Of a stretch of DNA of 64,000 nt, positions 51,969 to 63,511 are shown piece by piece (positions within the stretch are counted from its first letter, which is position 1; the number at the start of each line of letters is the position of its first letter). A program made the translations under genes and the position numbers. Source of the stretch: Arthrobacter sp. N199823 (GTDB lineage Bacteria > Actinomycetota > Actinomycetes > Actinomycetales > Micrococcaceae); NCBI RefSeq assembly GCF_002929705.1, contig NZ_PJIN01000001.1, forward strand, positions 561,244-625,243. Direction: 5' to 3'. The notes under the pieces are model-generated. The model had not been told where the DNA came from. It did no database searches and saw nothing but the letters and a program-made list of their open reading frames with translations.

Positions 51969-54900
51969 GGCTGCGACTGACGCTTCGGCGCGAACCGCAA
52001 GGGGATAAGAACCTCGCCGTGACGGTGGACGGCATGGCCTCGGTGGGTGACATTGCCACGGAGCTGTACCTCTCCGACCCCTCACGTAAGGGGGCGCAGG
52101 CGCCGGAAAACCTGTCCCTGCTCGTGGAGGAATCCATGGTGGGCGGCGTTCGAGGGCGCACCCTGCCGCCGGAGGGTAACTTGCTGGAATCCGGGCTGCG
52201 CCCCGGGGCCACGGTTTCACTCACCCAGGTCAGCGAGTCCTTCTCCTTGCCCAACCAAGACAGAGGGCCGGCCGCGGCCACGCTGCGCGTCATGGCCGGC
52301 CCGGATGCCGGCAAGGAATTCGCACTGCCGTCGGGCACCAGCTACGTGGGGCGTGACTTTGACGTAGATGTGCGGCTCAGCGACCCCATGACCTCAAAAC
52401 GGCATGCCCGCATCACGGTTGGCGAGACAGTGGAAATCGTGGACACCGGTTCCGCCAACGGGCTCATGATGGAGGGGATCCAAATCTCCCGGGCCATGCT
52501 GGGCTCCTCGGATGAGGTGACGCTCGGGGAGACCACCATTTCCGTGGTCAGCCTGGGCCGCGGCTCCCACGCCGGTCCTACCAGCCCCCTGGTGGAATTC
52601 AACCGCTCTCCGCGTGTGGTGGCGCAATTCAAAATTGAGAAGCAAACCGTCCCCGCGGGTCCCAAGCGACCGCGTCGGGATCGCTTCCCTCTGGTCATGC
52701 TGGTTGCCCCGATACTCATGGGTGCCGTCATGTTTGGCGTGACCAAGAGCCTGTTCAGTGTCATCTTCATGGCCATGATGCCGTTGATGATCATTGGCGG
52801 TTTTGTGGATCAGAAAGTCAATGCCAAACGCGAACTCCGCGAATCCATCGAGCAGTTCCGTGGCTCCGTCAAGGAGTTCCGCCGCCAAATGACGGCGCGT
52901 GCGCAAGTTGAGCGTGCCATCCGTCTCTCCGAAACGCCGTCGACGGCGGAAACTGTTGACGCTATTTACAAGCTGGGCCCGCTAATGTGGACCCACCGTC
53001 CTGAACACAAGGCATTTTTGTCCCTGCGTCTTGGTGTTGGCCGCCAGCCTTCACGTACCCCCGTTGAAGTCGGTGACAGTAACGAGACACTACCGGAATA
53101 CATGGCAGAAATTCAGGACCTGAAGACTGAATTCTCCGACATTGACGGTGTCCCGGTGGTGGCACAGTTGCGCAACAGCGGCGCCCTAGGCGTGGCCGGC
53201 CCGCGCGGCGTGGTGGACGATGTGGCCCGCGCTCTGGTGCTCCAGGCCGTAGGTCTGCACTCGCCAGCGGAACTGGCCGTGGCCGCCATGACCTCCGCTG
53301 AGTCCAAGCAACGCTGGGAGTGGCTGCAATGGTTGCCACACGTGGACTCCGTCCATTCCCCGCTAGGCTCGGATCATTTGGCCTCCGGCAGCGGGGCGGC
53401 GAGTGTGTTGCTGGCCGCATTGGAGGACCTCATGGTCACCCGCGGCGTCAACCTTTCCGCCCATGCCGCCGCCCACCGCGGCAGTCAAGACCCGGCCAAG
53501 GCAGAAACGCCGGCGCCGGCAACCCCCGTCATGCTGGTCATCATTGAAGATGATGTCAAGGTGGACCGGGCCCGACTGACCCGCCTGACCGAATATGGCG
53601 CAGATGCCGGCATTCACATCATGTGGGTTGCCGGTTCCGTGGAAGCCTTACCGGCTCCGTGCCGCGACTTTGTCCATGTTGCCGAAACCGCCACCACCGG
53701 CCAGGTCCGTCTGGGCCAACTGACGTACCCCGTGAGCTGTGAAAGCGTCAGCCTGGACTTGGCCTCCCAGCTGGCCCGCATGATGGCACCCGTGGTTGAC
53801 TCCGGAACGCCTGTCGACGACGATTCTGACCTTCCGCGGAGCGTGTCCTATGTGGCACTCGCCGGCCACGATCTGGTGGAAAGCACCTCCGGCATTGCCG
53901 ATCGGTGGCTGGAAAACAACTCTGTTGCCTCCCGGGCCGTGAAGAACCGCAAGTACCAAGGTTCCCTGCGGGCATTGGTGGGTTCCAAGGGCGTGGAACC
54001 CATGTACCTGGATTTGAAGACCGAAGGTCCGCACGCCCTGGTGGGTGGAACTACAGGTGCCGGAAAGTCCGAGTTCCTGCAGGCGTGGGTCCTGGGCATG
54101 GCCGCCGCCTACAGTCCTGACCGGCTCTCCTTCCTGTTCGTTGACTACAAGGGTGGCGCGGCTTTTGCCGACTGCGTGAAACTGCCGCACACCGTGGGTC
54201 TGGTCACTGACTTGTCCCCGCACCTGGTGCGCAGGGCTCTGACCTCGCTGCGTGCTGAGCTGCATTACCGGGAGCATCTGCTCAACCGGAAAAAGGCCAA
54301 GGACCTGCTCGCCATGGAGCGGGAAGCGGATCCGGAGGCACCGCCGTCGTTGATCATTGTGGTGGATGAGTTCGCCGCACTGGCCAAGGAAGTGCCGGAG
54401 TTTGTTGACGGCGTGGTGGATGTGGCTGCACGTGGCCGCTCACTGGGCCTGCACCTGATCTTGGCCACCCAGCGTCCGTCGGGTGTCATCAAGGACAGCC
54501 TGCGCGCCAACACGAATATGCGTATCGCCTTGCGCATGGCCGACGTTGACGATTCTCAGGACATTTTGGGGGAGCCCACCGCGGCGTACTTCAGCCCGTC
54601 CATTCCAGGGCGCGGCGCTGCCAAGACTGGGCCCGGGCGCATTCAGGGTTTCCAGACCGGTTATGCCGGTGGTTGGACCACGCGCACCCCGCAACGTCCA
54701 CGCATTGACATTGTGGAGATGGACTTTGGCGCCGGCGCCCCGTGGGAGCAGGAGCTCGCTGTGGCGCCTGTGGAGGAATCGGCAGGGCCCAATGACATCG
54801 CCAAGGTCGTGGCCAATATTTCCCTGACCGCGGTGGAGCTGGGCATTAAGCCGCCCCGCAAACCGTGGCTGAGCGAACTCTCCGAAATCTACGACTTCTC

Positions 54901-56401
54901 CAAACTGCCCAACTCCCGCACAGATGAGCAGTTGGTGTTGGGTGTCATGGATGATCCGGAGCACCAGGCCCAGCCCACCGTTTTCTTTGAACCCGACAAG
55001 GATGGCAATATGGCCATTCTAGGTGCCAGTGGTTCGGGTAAATCCGCGGCCCTGCGCACCATTGCCGTTGCCGCTGCCATCACCCCGCGTGGCGGTCCCG
55101 TGCAGGTGTACGGCATCGATGCGGCCTCCAACGGTCTGCAAATGCTCGACGCGCTGCCCCATGTGGGCGGCATTATCAATGCCGAGGACGCCGAGCGCGT
55201 GGGCAGGCTGCTGCGTTATGTGCGCGGCCTCATCGAGGAGCGGTCCGAAACGTTCGCGGCCGTGAAGGCTGGCAGCATTGCCGAGTACCGCCGCCTGGCC
55301 AACAAGCCCAATGAACCGCGCATCATTGTCATGGTGGACGGTTTGGCTACCTTCCGGGAGCTGTACGAATTCCGGGTGGGCATGACCCAGTTCGAAACCC
55401 TGCAGCAGATTGCCACTGACGGTCGTCCCATGGGTGTCCACATTGTCATTGCCGGTGACAGCCCGAAGTCGCTCCCGGCGTCGTTGGCGTCCTCCGTGCA
55501 GCGCCTGCTGGTGTTCCGCATGGCAACGGCTGACGACTATTCCAACCTGGGCCTGCCCCGCGACGTCCTTGACGCCGCATCGCCTCCCGGGCGCGGCATG
55601 ATCGACGGCGGCGAAATCCAGATGGCGATCTTCGGCGGAACGCCCAACTTGGCTTTGCAGGCGCGTCAGGTGGCGAGCCTGGGCGAGACCATGCGCCGTC
55701 AGGGCGTGCCAGCTGCCCCGCGGATCGAGTCGCTGCCCGAGAGCCTGGATTTGAACGTGCTCCCCGAAGCAACCCCTGGCAACGTCATCATTGGCGTGGA
55801 CGATTACAACCTGGAGCCGGCAGGACTGCAAGCCAGCGGCGCGCTCATGCTCACAGGGCCGCCGTCGTCCGGGCGCACCACTGCCCTGGTCACCTTGGCG
55901 GAGGCGTTCAAACGGTCGACGCCGGGCACTCGCCGCGTGTACTTCGGCTCGCGACGATCGGCGGTGGCCAACCTGTCGGTGTGGGACGAGGCCATCGTCA
56001 CGGCTGCGGGGCTGGAACCGGAGCTGCAGCGCTTCATTGACCTTGTGGAAAGCGAAACCACGCCGGTGGCATTCTTCATTGAGGGGGTCACGGAGTTTGC
56101 CGATTCTGAGGCCGAAATGGATCTGGTCACCTTGATCAAATCGGCCATTAAGGCGAACCTCTTTGTGGTGGGCGAAGGCGAGACCTCCACCTGGGCTGCT
56201 GCATGGAGCATTGCCGGGCTGTTCAAGTCAGGCCGCCGCGGCCTGCTGCTGAACCCGAGCGACATTGAGGGCGACACCTTGATGAATACCTCGCTGGGCC
56301 GGTTGCACAACAATAAGTTTGTCCCGGGCCGCGGATTCGTCGTGGGCAGGGGCAAGGCGTTTAAGCTGCAAGTGGCCACCACCATGGATCACGAGCGCTA
56401 G
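51965..56401 (+). CDS. FtsK/EssC-type secretion ATPase with N-terminal ubiquitin-like and FHA domains
   Basis: The 1478-residue membrane ATPase is the core motor of a type VII-like system. Residues 1-88 look like a ubiquitin-like (YukD-type) fold, 105-200 are an FHA domain (YVGRDFDVDV, TSKRHARI, DTGSANGL), and two adjacent helices lie near 241-280. Three P-loop domains follow. The first has an intact Walker A GGTTGAGKS (Lys701) and Walker B VVDEF (Asp801, Glu802). The second has Walker A GASGSGKS (Lys1026) but Walker B VDGL, where Glu is replaced by Gly1126. The third has GPPSSGRTT with Arg1304 in place of Lys. As in EssC/EccC proteins, probably only the first site hydrolyses ATP efficiently. 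The start overlaps the upstream stop. Confidence 0.9.
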   Translation: MRLRLTLRREPQGDKNLAVTVDGMASVGDIATELYLSDPSRKGAQAPENLSLLVEESMVGGVRGRTLPPEGNLLESGLRPGATVSLTQVSESFSLPNQDRGPAAATLRVMAGPDAGKEFALPSGTSYVGRDFDVDVRLSDPMTSKRHARITVGETVEIVDTGSANGLMMEGIQISRAMLGSSDEVTLGETTISVVSLGRGSHAGPTSPLVEFNRSPRVVAQFKIEKQTVPAGPKRPRRDRFPLVMLVAPILMGAVMFGVTKSLFSVIFMAMMPLMIIGGFVDQKVNAKRELRESIEQFRGSVKEFRRQMTARAQVERAIRLSETPSTAETVDAIYKLGPLMWTHRPEHKAFLSLRLGVGRQPSRTPVEVGDSNETLPEYMAEIQDLKTEFSDIDGVPVVAQLRNSGALGVAGPRGVVDDVARALVLQAVGLHSPAELAVAAMTSAESKQRWEWLQWLPHVDSVHSPLGSDHLASGSGAASVLLAALEDLMVTRGVNLSAHAAAHRGSQDPAKAETPAPATPVMLVIIEDDVKVDRARLTRLTEYGADAGIHIMWVAGSVEALPAPCRDFVHVAETATTGQVRLGQLTYPVSCESVSLDLASQLARMMAPVVDSGTPVDDDSDLPRSVSYVALAGHDLVESTSGIADRWLENNSVASRAVKNRKYQGSLRALVGSKGVEPMYLDLKTEGPHALVGGTTGAGKSEFLQAWVLGMAAAYSPDRLSFLFVDYKGGAAFADCVKLPHTVGLVTDLSPHLVRRALTSLRAELHYREHLLNRKKAKDLLAMEREADPEAPPSLIIVVDEFAALAKEVPEFVDGVVDVAARGRSLGLHLILATQRPSGVIKDSLRANTNMRIALRMADVDDSQDILGEPTAAYFSPSIPGRGAAKTGPGRIQGFQTGYAGGWTTRTPQRPRIDIVEMDFGAGAPWEQELAVAPVEESAGPNDIAKVVANISLTAVELGIKPPRKPWLSELSEIYDFSKLPNSRTDEQLVLGVMDDPEHQAQPTVFFEPDKDGNMAILGASGSGKSAALRTIAVAAAITPRGGPVQVYGIDAASNGLQMLDALPHVGGIINAEDAERVGRLLRYVRGLIEERSETFAAVKAGSIAEYRRLANKPNEPRIIVMVDGLATFRELYEFRVGMTQFETLQQIATDGRPMGVHIVIAGDSPKSLPASLASSVQRLLVFRMATADDYSNLGLPRDVLDAASPPGRGMIDGGEIQMAIFGGTPNLALQARQVASLGETMRRQGVPAAPRIESLPESLDLNVLPEATPGNVIIGVDDYNLEPAGLQASGALMLTGPPSSGRTTALVTLAEAFKRSTPGTRRVYFGSRRSAVANLSVWDEAIVTAAGLEPELQRFIDLVESETTPVAFFIEGVTEFADSEAEMDLVTLIKSAIKANLFVVGEGETSTWAAAWSIAGLFKSGRRGLLLNPSDIEGDTLMNTSLGRLHNNKFVPGRGFVVGRGKAFKLQVATTMDHER

Positions 56402-56559
56402 CTGCTTGGCGCCCCGATCGTGAGGGTCCCGGCGCGAGCTTGCGAGCGGCAGGGGAGTTGTCCCCATCGCACATTGGAAATGTAGTTGTTAGATTATTAA
56501 CAGTCGCCCGGTTGGACAAGCCAGCACAGGGTCTCTTACTTCAGCAAAGGATGTACATC

Positions 56560-56823
56560 GTGGCAATGATTGGTAACGATCCCCAGGACATGGCAGAACT
56601 GGTCGCCAAGTTGGCTAACGCCATCGACCAGATCACCTCCGCAATGAGCACCTTGGACGGCAAAGCACAGTCCGTTCGCTGGGAAGGCCCTGACGCCAGC
56701 CGCTTCAAGGGCACCACCTGGCCCACCTCCAAGAAGCAGCTCAACAACGTCATCCAGGATCTGACTCACGTCAAGTCCGTGGTGAACAAGCAGAAGCAGC
56801 AGCAGATCGACGCTTCGAGCTAG
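56560..56823 (+). CDS. WXG100 family type VII secretion protein (EsxA-like)
   Basis: The 87-residue all-helical protein has two helices joined by a turn with the signature Trp-Glu-Gly (SVRWEGPDASRF). The length and layout (MAELVAKLANAIDQI ... helix 2 KKQLNNVIQDLTHVKSVV) match the WXG100 family, the usual type VII substrates. GTG 56560 is preferred because AAAGGA lies eight bases upstream. ATG 56551 has no spacing from that site, and ATG 56566 is possible. It ends with a Gln/Lys-rich tail and shows no C-terminal YxxxD/E motif. It lies 158 nt after the ATPase gene and probably has its own promoter (AT-rich 56474-56500). Confidence 0.9.
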   Translation: MAMIGNDPQDMAELVAKLANAIDQITSAMSTLDGKAQSVRWEGPDASRFKGTTWPTSKKQLNNVIQDLTHVKSVVNKQKQQQIDASS

Positions 56824-56882
56824 TCCCCACGCCCTCCCTCTGCTCGTTCCTCGTAGCAGGACCCTCGGGCGCGTGGGCCCAC
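56824..56882 (+). repeat. Intergenic hairpin repeat, copy 2
   Basis: Directly after the WXG100 stop, CCCACGC (56826-56832) can pair with GCGTGGG (56871-56877). The intervening blocks (CCCTCCC, GCTCGTTCCTCG, ACCCTCGGG) match those after the first giant gene at 32219-32280 in the same order. The copy ends in GCGTGGGCCCAC. Confidence 0.6.
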
Positions 56883-56893
56883 AGCTTCACATC

Positions 56894-56925
56894 AAGCAAC
56901 CCCCGGCCTCGGCTGGGGGTTGCTT
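56894..56925 (+). terminator. Strong intrinsic terminator of the type VII-like locus
   Basis: AAGCAACCCCC (56894-56904) pairs perfectly over 11 bases with GGGGGTTGCTT (56915-56925) around a 10-nt loop, followed by TGTTT. It is the clearest Rho-independent terminator in the window and marks the end of the locus. Confidence 0.88.
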
Positions 56926-56992
56926 TGTTTAACGCTGGCATGGGCTCGTCCTTGGCCGTGGCTTGGCGGTTCGGTCAAATAGGCTTGTGGGC

Positions 56993-60158
<3,166 letters not shown>

Positions 60159-60170
60159 CAAAGGATCCTC

Positions 60171-61013
60171 ATGAATCCGTCCTCCGTGACCGTTGACGAA
60201 CTTCTTGAAGTGGCTTTGCGTGCTGCCGCCGCCGGGGCCGCCGTGCTCGCTGTCCGGGACCCGGCCGGTTTCGCAGCGACGGAGAAATCATCCGATGCTG
60301 ACTGGGTGACGGCCTTCGACGTGGCTGCCGAGAACGCGGTGCGGGCAGTCATTGCCGATGCCCGCCCGCATGACGTCATCACCGGCGAGGAGTTGGCCCC
60401 GGCGCTTCCGCCCGAGCAGTCGGGGTACCGGTGGAGCATTGACCCGCTCGACGGCACCATGAACTTCATCCGCAACATCGCCTACTACGGCACCTCGGTT
60501 GCCGTAATGGGGCCCGACGGCGAATGGTTGGCTGGGGTGGTTAACGCGCCGGCGCTTCGTCGGATCTACTTCGCGTCCTTGGGCGGTGGAGCTTGGCTGG
60601 ATGAAACTCGTGCAGACGGTGTTCAGTCCGTGCGTCAGCTTCATGGTCCGGTGGAAAAGCGTGGTGGCACCTTGCTGTCCACATCGCTGAGCTACGACAC
60701 CGATGTGCGACGGCGGCTGGTGTCCGAATTGGACTCACGGATGGACCACTTTGGTGATGTCCGCCGGCTGGGTTCTGCGGCGCTGGAACTGTGTGGTGTG
60801 GCCGACGGATCCGTAGACGCTTATCTGGAATACGGCTTGTTCGAGCATGACTTTGCCGCCGGAGGTCTCATTGCCGAGGAGGCCGGTGCCTGGGTGCACC
60901 GTCCGGTGCTGAGCCCTGCTATCAATGGGCTGCCAACCAGGGAAGAAGTGCTATCCGTGTGGACCGCTGCCTGCGTGCCGGGTTTGGAAGACGGCTTCGC
61001 CCCGGCGGAGTAA
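60171..61013 (+). CDS. Inositol monophosphatase family protein
   Basis: The 280-residue IMPase-fold enzyme has metal ligands in ITGEEL (Glu73/Glu74), WSIDPLDGTMNF (Asp91, Asp94) and the C-terminal EHDFAAGGLIAEEAGA (Asp227). Family members dephosphorylate inositol phosphate, histidinol phosphate, PAP or fructose bisphosphate. The NFIRNIAYYGTSVA segment after DGT resembles the histidinol-phosphatase/IMPase group more than CysQ, but a specific substrate cannot be given. It lies 12 nt after ligA and is probably cotranscribed. Confidence 0.88.
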   Translation: MNPSSVTVDELLEVALRAAAAGAAVLAVRDPAGFAATEKSSDADWVTAFDVAAENAVRAVIADARPHDVITGEELAPALPPEQSGYRWSIDPLDGTMNFIRNIAYYGTSVAVMGPDGEWLAGVVNAPALRRIYFASLGGGAWLDETRADGVQSVRQLHGPVEKRGGTLLSTSLSYDTDVRRRLVSELDSRMDHFGDVRRLGSAALELCGVADGSVDAYLEYGLFEHDFAAGGLIAEEAGAWVHRPVLSPAINGLPTREEVLSVWTAACVPGLEDGFAPAE

Positions 61014-61133
61014 GTCGTGGCGGTTGGGTGATTCGAAACTACAGATCAGGTGATGACCAGGGCGCTTAATCGTATTAGCTGTTGCTGGGAAACGGCGCTG
61101 GTTGGTCGCTGGTGTGGACGAAAGGGTGTCGCC

Positions 61134-62456
61134 ATGAAAATTACAGGCTCGGGGGCGCTTGCCTCGGCGTTTGATGTCACCGGGTTTGCCGTTACAGCCA
61201 TGGCTGAAGCCGGGCAGGCAGTGGCTGATCTGGCCCAACGCTTCGGTGCCGCACCTCCGGATGTCTGCGTTGACCGGGGTCTGGCGTCTCTCTGGTTCGG
61301 TACGTCGTTCACGCCCGTTGGCTGGACTCTGCCACCAGTCTGGGATGCCATCGCCGGCGACTATCGCTGTGCCGACGGCTGGATTCGCCTCCACACCAAC
61401 GCCCCACACCATAAGTCCGCCGCCCTGCAGGTGCTCGGGCTGGAATCCGGCGCTGATTGCGCAACGGTGGCTGCCGCCGTCGTGCAGTGGAATGGGGAGG
61501 CCTTGGAAAACGCGATGGTTGCCGCGAACGGTTGTGCGGCGCTGATGCGCTCTCCCGCTGCGTGGTTGGCACATCCGCAGGGTCAGGCTGTTGCTGTTGA
61601 ACCGCTGATCTCCTGGGGTGATCCGCGGGCCGTTGCAGATTTACGGGACGCTGGCGGAGCCTCTGCCCGCTCCCGGCCCGCGGATCCGCAGCGACCCTTG
61701 ACAGGTGTGCGGGTGCTGGATCTGACTCGGATTATTGCCGGGCCAGTTGCTACGCGTTTTCTGGCGTCATACGGGGCCCAGGTGTTGCGGATTGACCCGC
61801 CGGACTGGGAAGAGCCGGTGCTTGAGGCGGAGCTGACAGTAGGCAAACGCTGCGCCAGACTGGACCTGAAATCTCCGGACGGACTGGGGGCGCTCCATGA
61901 ATTGCTGGCTGGGGCTGATATTTTCGTTCACGGCTACCGGGGCGATGCGCTGGAGAAATTGGGCATCTCGGAGGCGGAGCTGGCCCGGCGCTATCCACAT
62001 CTGATTGATGTGGCGCTGAATGCTTATGGGTGGGGCGGACCGTGGAAGCATAGGCGCGGTTTTGATTCGCTGGTGCAGATGAGCTGTGGCATTGCTGACG
62101 CCGGAATGGCGTACTTTGGCTCGGCGGCACCCCATCCGTTGCCGGTTCAGGCGCTCGATCATGCCACGGGGTATTTGTGTGCGGCGGCCACCATCAACGC
62201 CTGGCGCGACCGCCTCGACGGGACAGTTCGCAGTGCGCGTCTTTCGTTGGCGCGCACTGCGGTGGAGCTGATGCGCACGGCACCCTCGGAGCCGGATGCG
62301 CCTGCCCCGGAGCTGGATCCTACTGGGTTGATCCCTGAGAACACCCAGTGGGGGCCTGGATTGAGGCTGCCTCCAGCGGTCCAAATACCAGGCGTGGAGC
62401 CGGTCTTTGACGTGCCGGCTCTCGGGTTGGGTTGGGCCGAACCTCGGTGGGTCTAG
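61134..62456 (+). CDS. CoA-transferase family III protein with apparently rearranged halves
   Basis: The 440-residue protein starts at ATG 61134 with AAAGGG eight bases upstream. CaiB/BaiF-type proteins normally begin with the motif LEGxRVLDLT...AGPxxTxxLAxxGAxVxKIE. Here that motif (GVRVLDLTRIIAGPVATRFL) appears only at residues 191-210. The likely catalytic Asp is Asp311 (RRGFDSLVQMSCGI). The first 165 residues resemble the family's C-terminal half (DGWIRLHTNAPHHKSAALQVLG, then PAAWLAHPQGQAVAVEPLI). The chain therefore looks permuted or built from two partial copies. The acyl-CoA substrate is unknown. Confidence 0.8.
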   Translation: MKITGSGALASAFDVTGFAVTAMAEAGQAVADLAQRFGAAPPDVCVDRGLASLWFGTSFTPVGWTLPPVWDAIAGDYRCADGWIRLHTNAPHHKSAALQVLGLESGADCATVAAAVVQWNGEALENAMVAANGCAALMRSPAAWLAHPQGQAVAVEPLISWGDPRAVADLRDAGGASARSRPADPQRPLTGVRVLDLTRIIAGPVATRFLASYGAQVLRIDPPDWEEPVLEAELTVGKRCARLDLKSPDGLGALHELLAGADIFVHGYRGDALEKLGISEAELARRYPHLIDVALNAYGWGGPWKHRRGFDSLVQMSCGIADAGMAYFGSAAPHPLPVQALDHATGYLCAAATINAWRDRLDGTVRSARLSLARTAVELMRTAPSEPDAPAPELDPTGLIPENTQWGPGLRLPPAVQIPGVEPVFDVPALGLGWAEPRWV

Positions 62457-62568
62457 CCTTCCGGCCGGATCTGCTTGGGAGGTCAACTCCATACCGCAGA
62501 TCAGGCAGTTGATTCAGCGGGTTTGGTGGTTCGGCTGACTTCACCTCGACTTCACGTCTGCTCTGCAA

Positions 62569-62709
62569 TCGAAACAGCAGATAACGGGGGTGTCATAGCT
62601 GGGCGTCATTCCAATTGGCAGGTAAAGGGGGTGTAAGAGGCTGGCACCCCCTTTACCTGCTGTTTGGAAACACGGAGAAGCCTCGCACTCCCTTTATCTG
62701 CTGTTTCGA
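62569..62709. repeat. REP-like palindromic repeat cluster
   Basis: There are four related units, two in each orientation, in a 492-nt gap without genes. The outer pair, 62569-62592 and 62686-62709, match as inverted repeats at 22 of 24 positions. The inner pair, 62618-62633 and 62645-62660, are perfect 16-bp inverted repeats with an 11-nt loop. Units share CAG(C)AGRTAA then GGGGGTG. This is typical of extragenic palindromic elements. The rest of the gap, 62457-62568 and 62710-62948, shows nothing I can name. Confidence 0.75.
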
Positions 62710-62948
62710 ATCGTAGGTGGCTGAAGAGTCCCGGTTCTGGAGAAGCTCAGGAGTCCGGCTGCCGCTTGCGAATTTCTCCAGCGGCACCGAGGTACGGAAG
62801 ACTTAGGCAGACACGCTCTGGCGTCGACCCACTGCCAACAACTTGTGCCAGCAGCGGTTCCAGAAACGCCCCGGACAACAGGCTCAGGAATTAGTTCTAT
62901 GAGTCTGTGCCAGTGACAGCCCCAGGAAACTACCAGAAAGCCATATGT

Positions 62949-63446
62949 ATGAGCACCACAGTTCGCCCCATCGCCGAAGACGACTACGACGCCGTCGCCC
63001 GGATTACCGCCGATGCCTACCTCGGGGCCGGGTACTTTGACAGCGCCGAGTACCCCTACATGCAAAAGATTATGCAGGTGGGGGAGCGGGCGGCTGTGGC
63101 GCCCATGATCGTGGCGGAGAGGGACGGGGTGGTGATTGGCTCGGCGACCTTGGCCGTATACGGTGATGTCTGGGCGGACATCGCACTCGAAGATGAGCTG
63201 GAATTCCGGCTCCTCGTGGTGGACCCGGCGGTGCAGCGCAGTGGCGCCGGCAAAGCCATGGTGGAGTGGATCCTGGACCGAGCCCGCCACACAGAGGGCA
63301 TCCGGGCCGTGAGCCTGACCACTGGCGACGACTGGCACACAGCACACGCACTGTACAAAAAGCTGGGGTTTACTCGCGCTCCGGCGCGTGATTGGCCCAT
63401 CCCGGAGAACGGCAAGATGCTGCGGGTATACCGAATGGCACTTTAG
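62949..63446 (+). CDS. GNAT-family N-acetyltransferase
   Basis: The 165-residue single-domain acetyltransferase has an N-terminal IRPI-type start (TTVRPIAEDDYDAVARI), the central beta strands (PMIVAERDGVVIGSATLAVYG), the acetyl-CoA loop AVQRSGAGKAMVEWILD (Q/R-x-x-G-x-G/A) and a C-terminal SLTTGDDWHTAHALYKKLGFTRA. Its substrate could be an amino acid, amine or antibiotic and is not predictable here. ATG 62949 has a poor ribosome site; GTG 62907 would add 14 residues that do not look conserved. Confidence 0.88.
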   Translation: MSTTVRPIAEDDYDAVARITADAYLGAGYFDSAEYPYMQKIMQVGERAAVAPMIVAERDGVVIGSATLAVYGDVWADIALEDELEFRLLVVDPAVQRSGAGKAMVEWILDRARHTEGIRAVSLTTGDDWHTAHALYKKLGFTRAPARDWPIPENGKMLRVYRMAL

Positions 63447-63511
63447 ACGCGGCAGTATGATGGCCGTATGTGTCATGGTGTGTACAAAGCAACCGTCCCG
63501 GGGTGCCGTAA

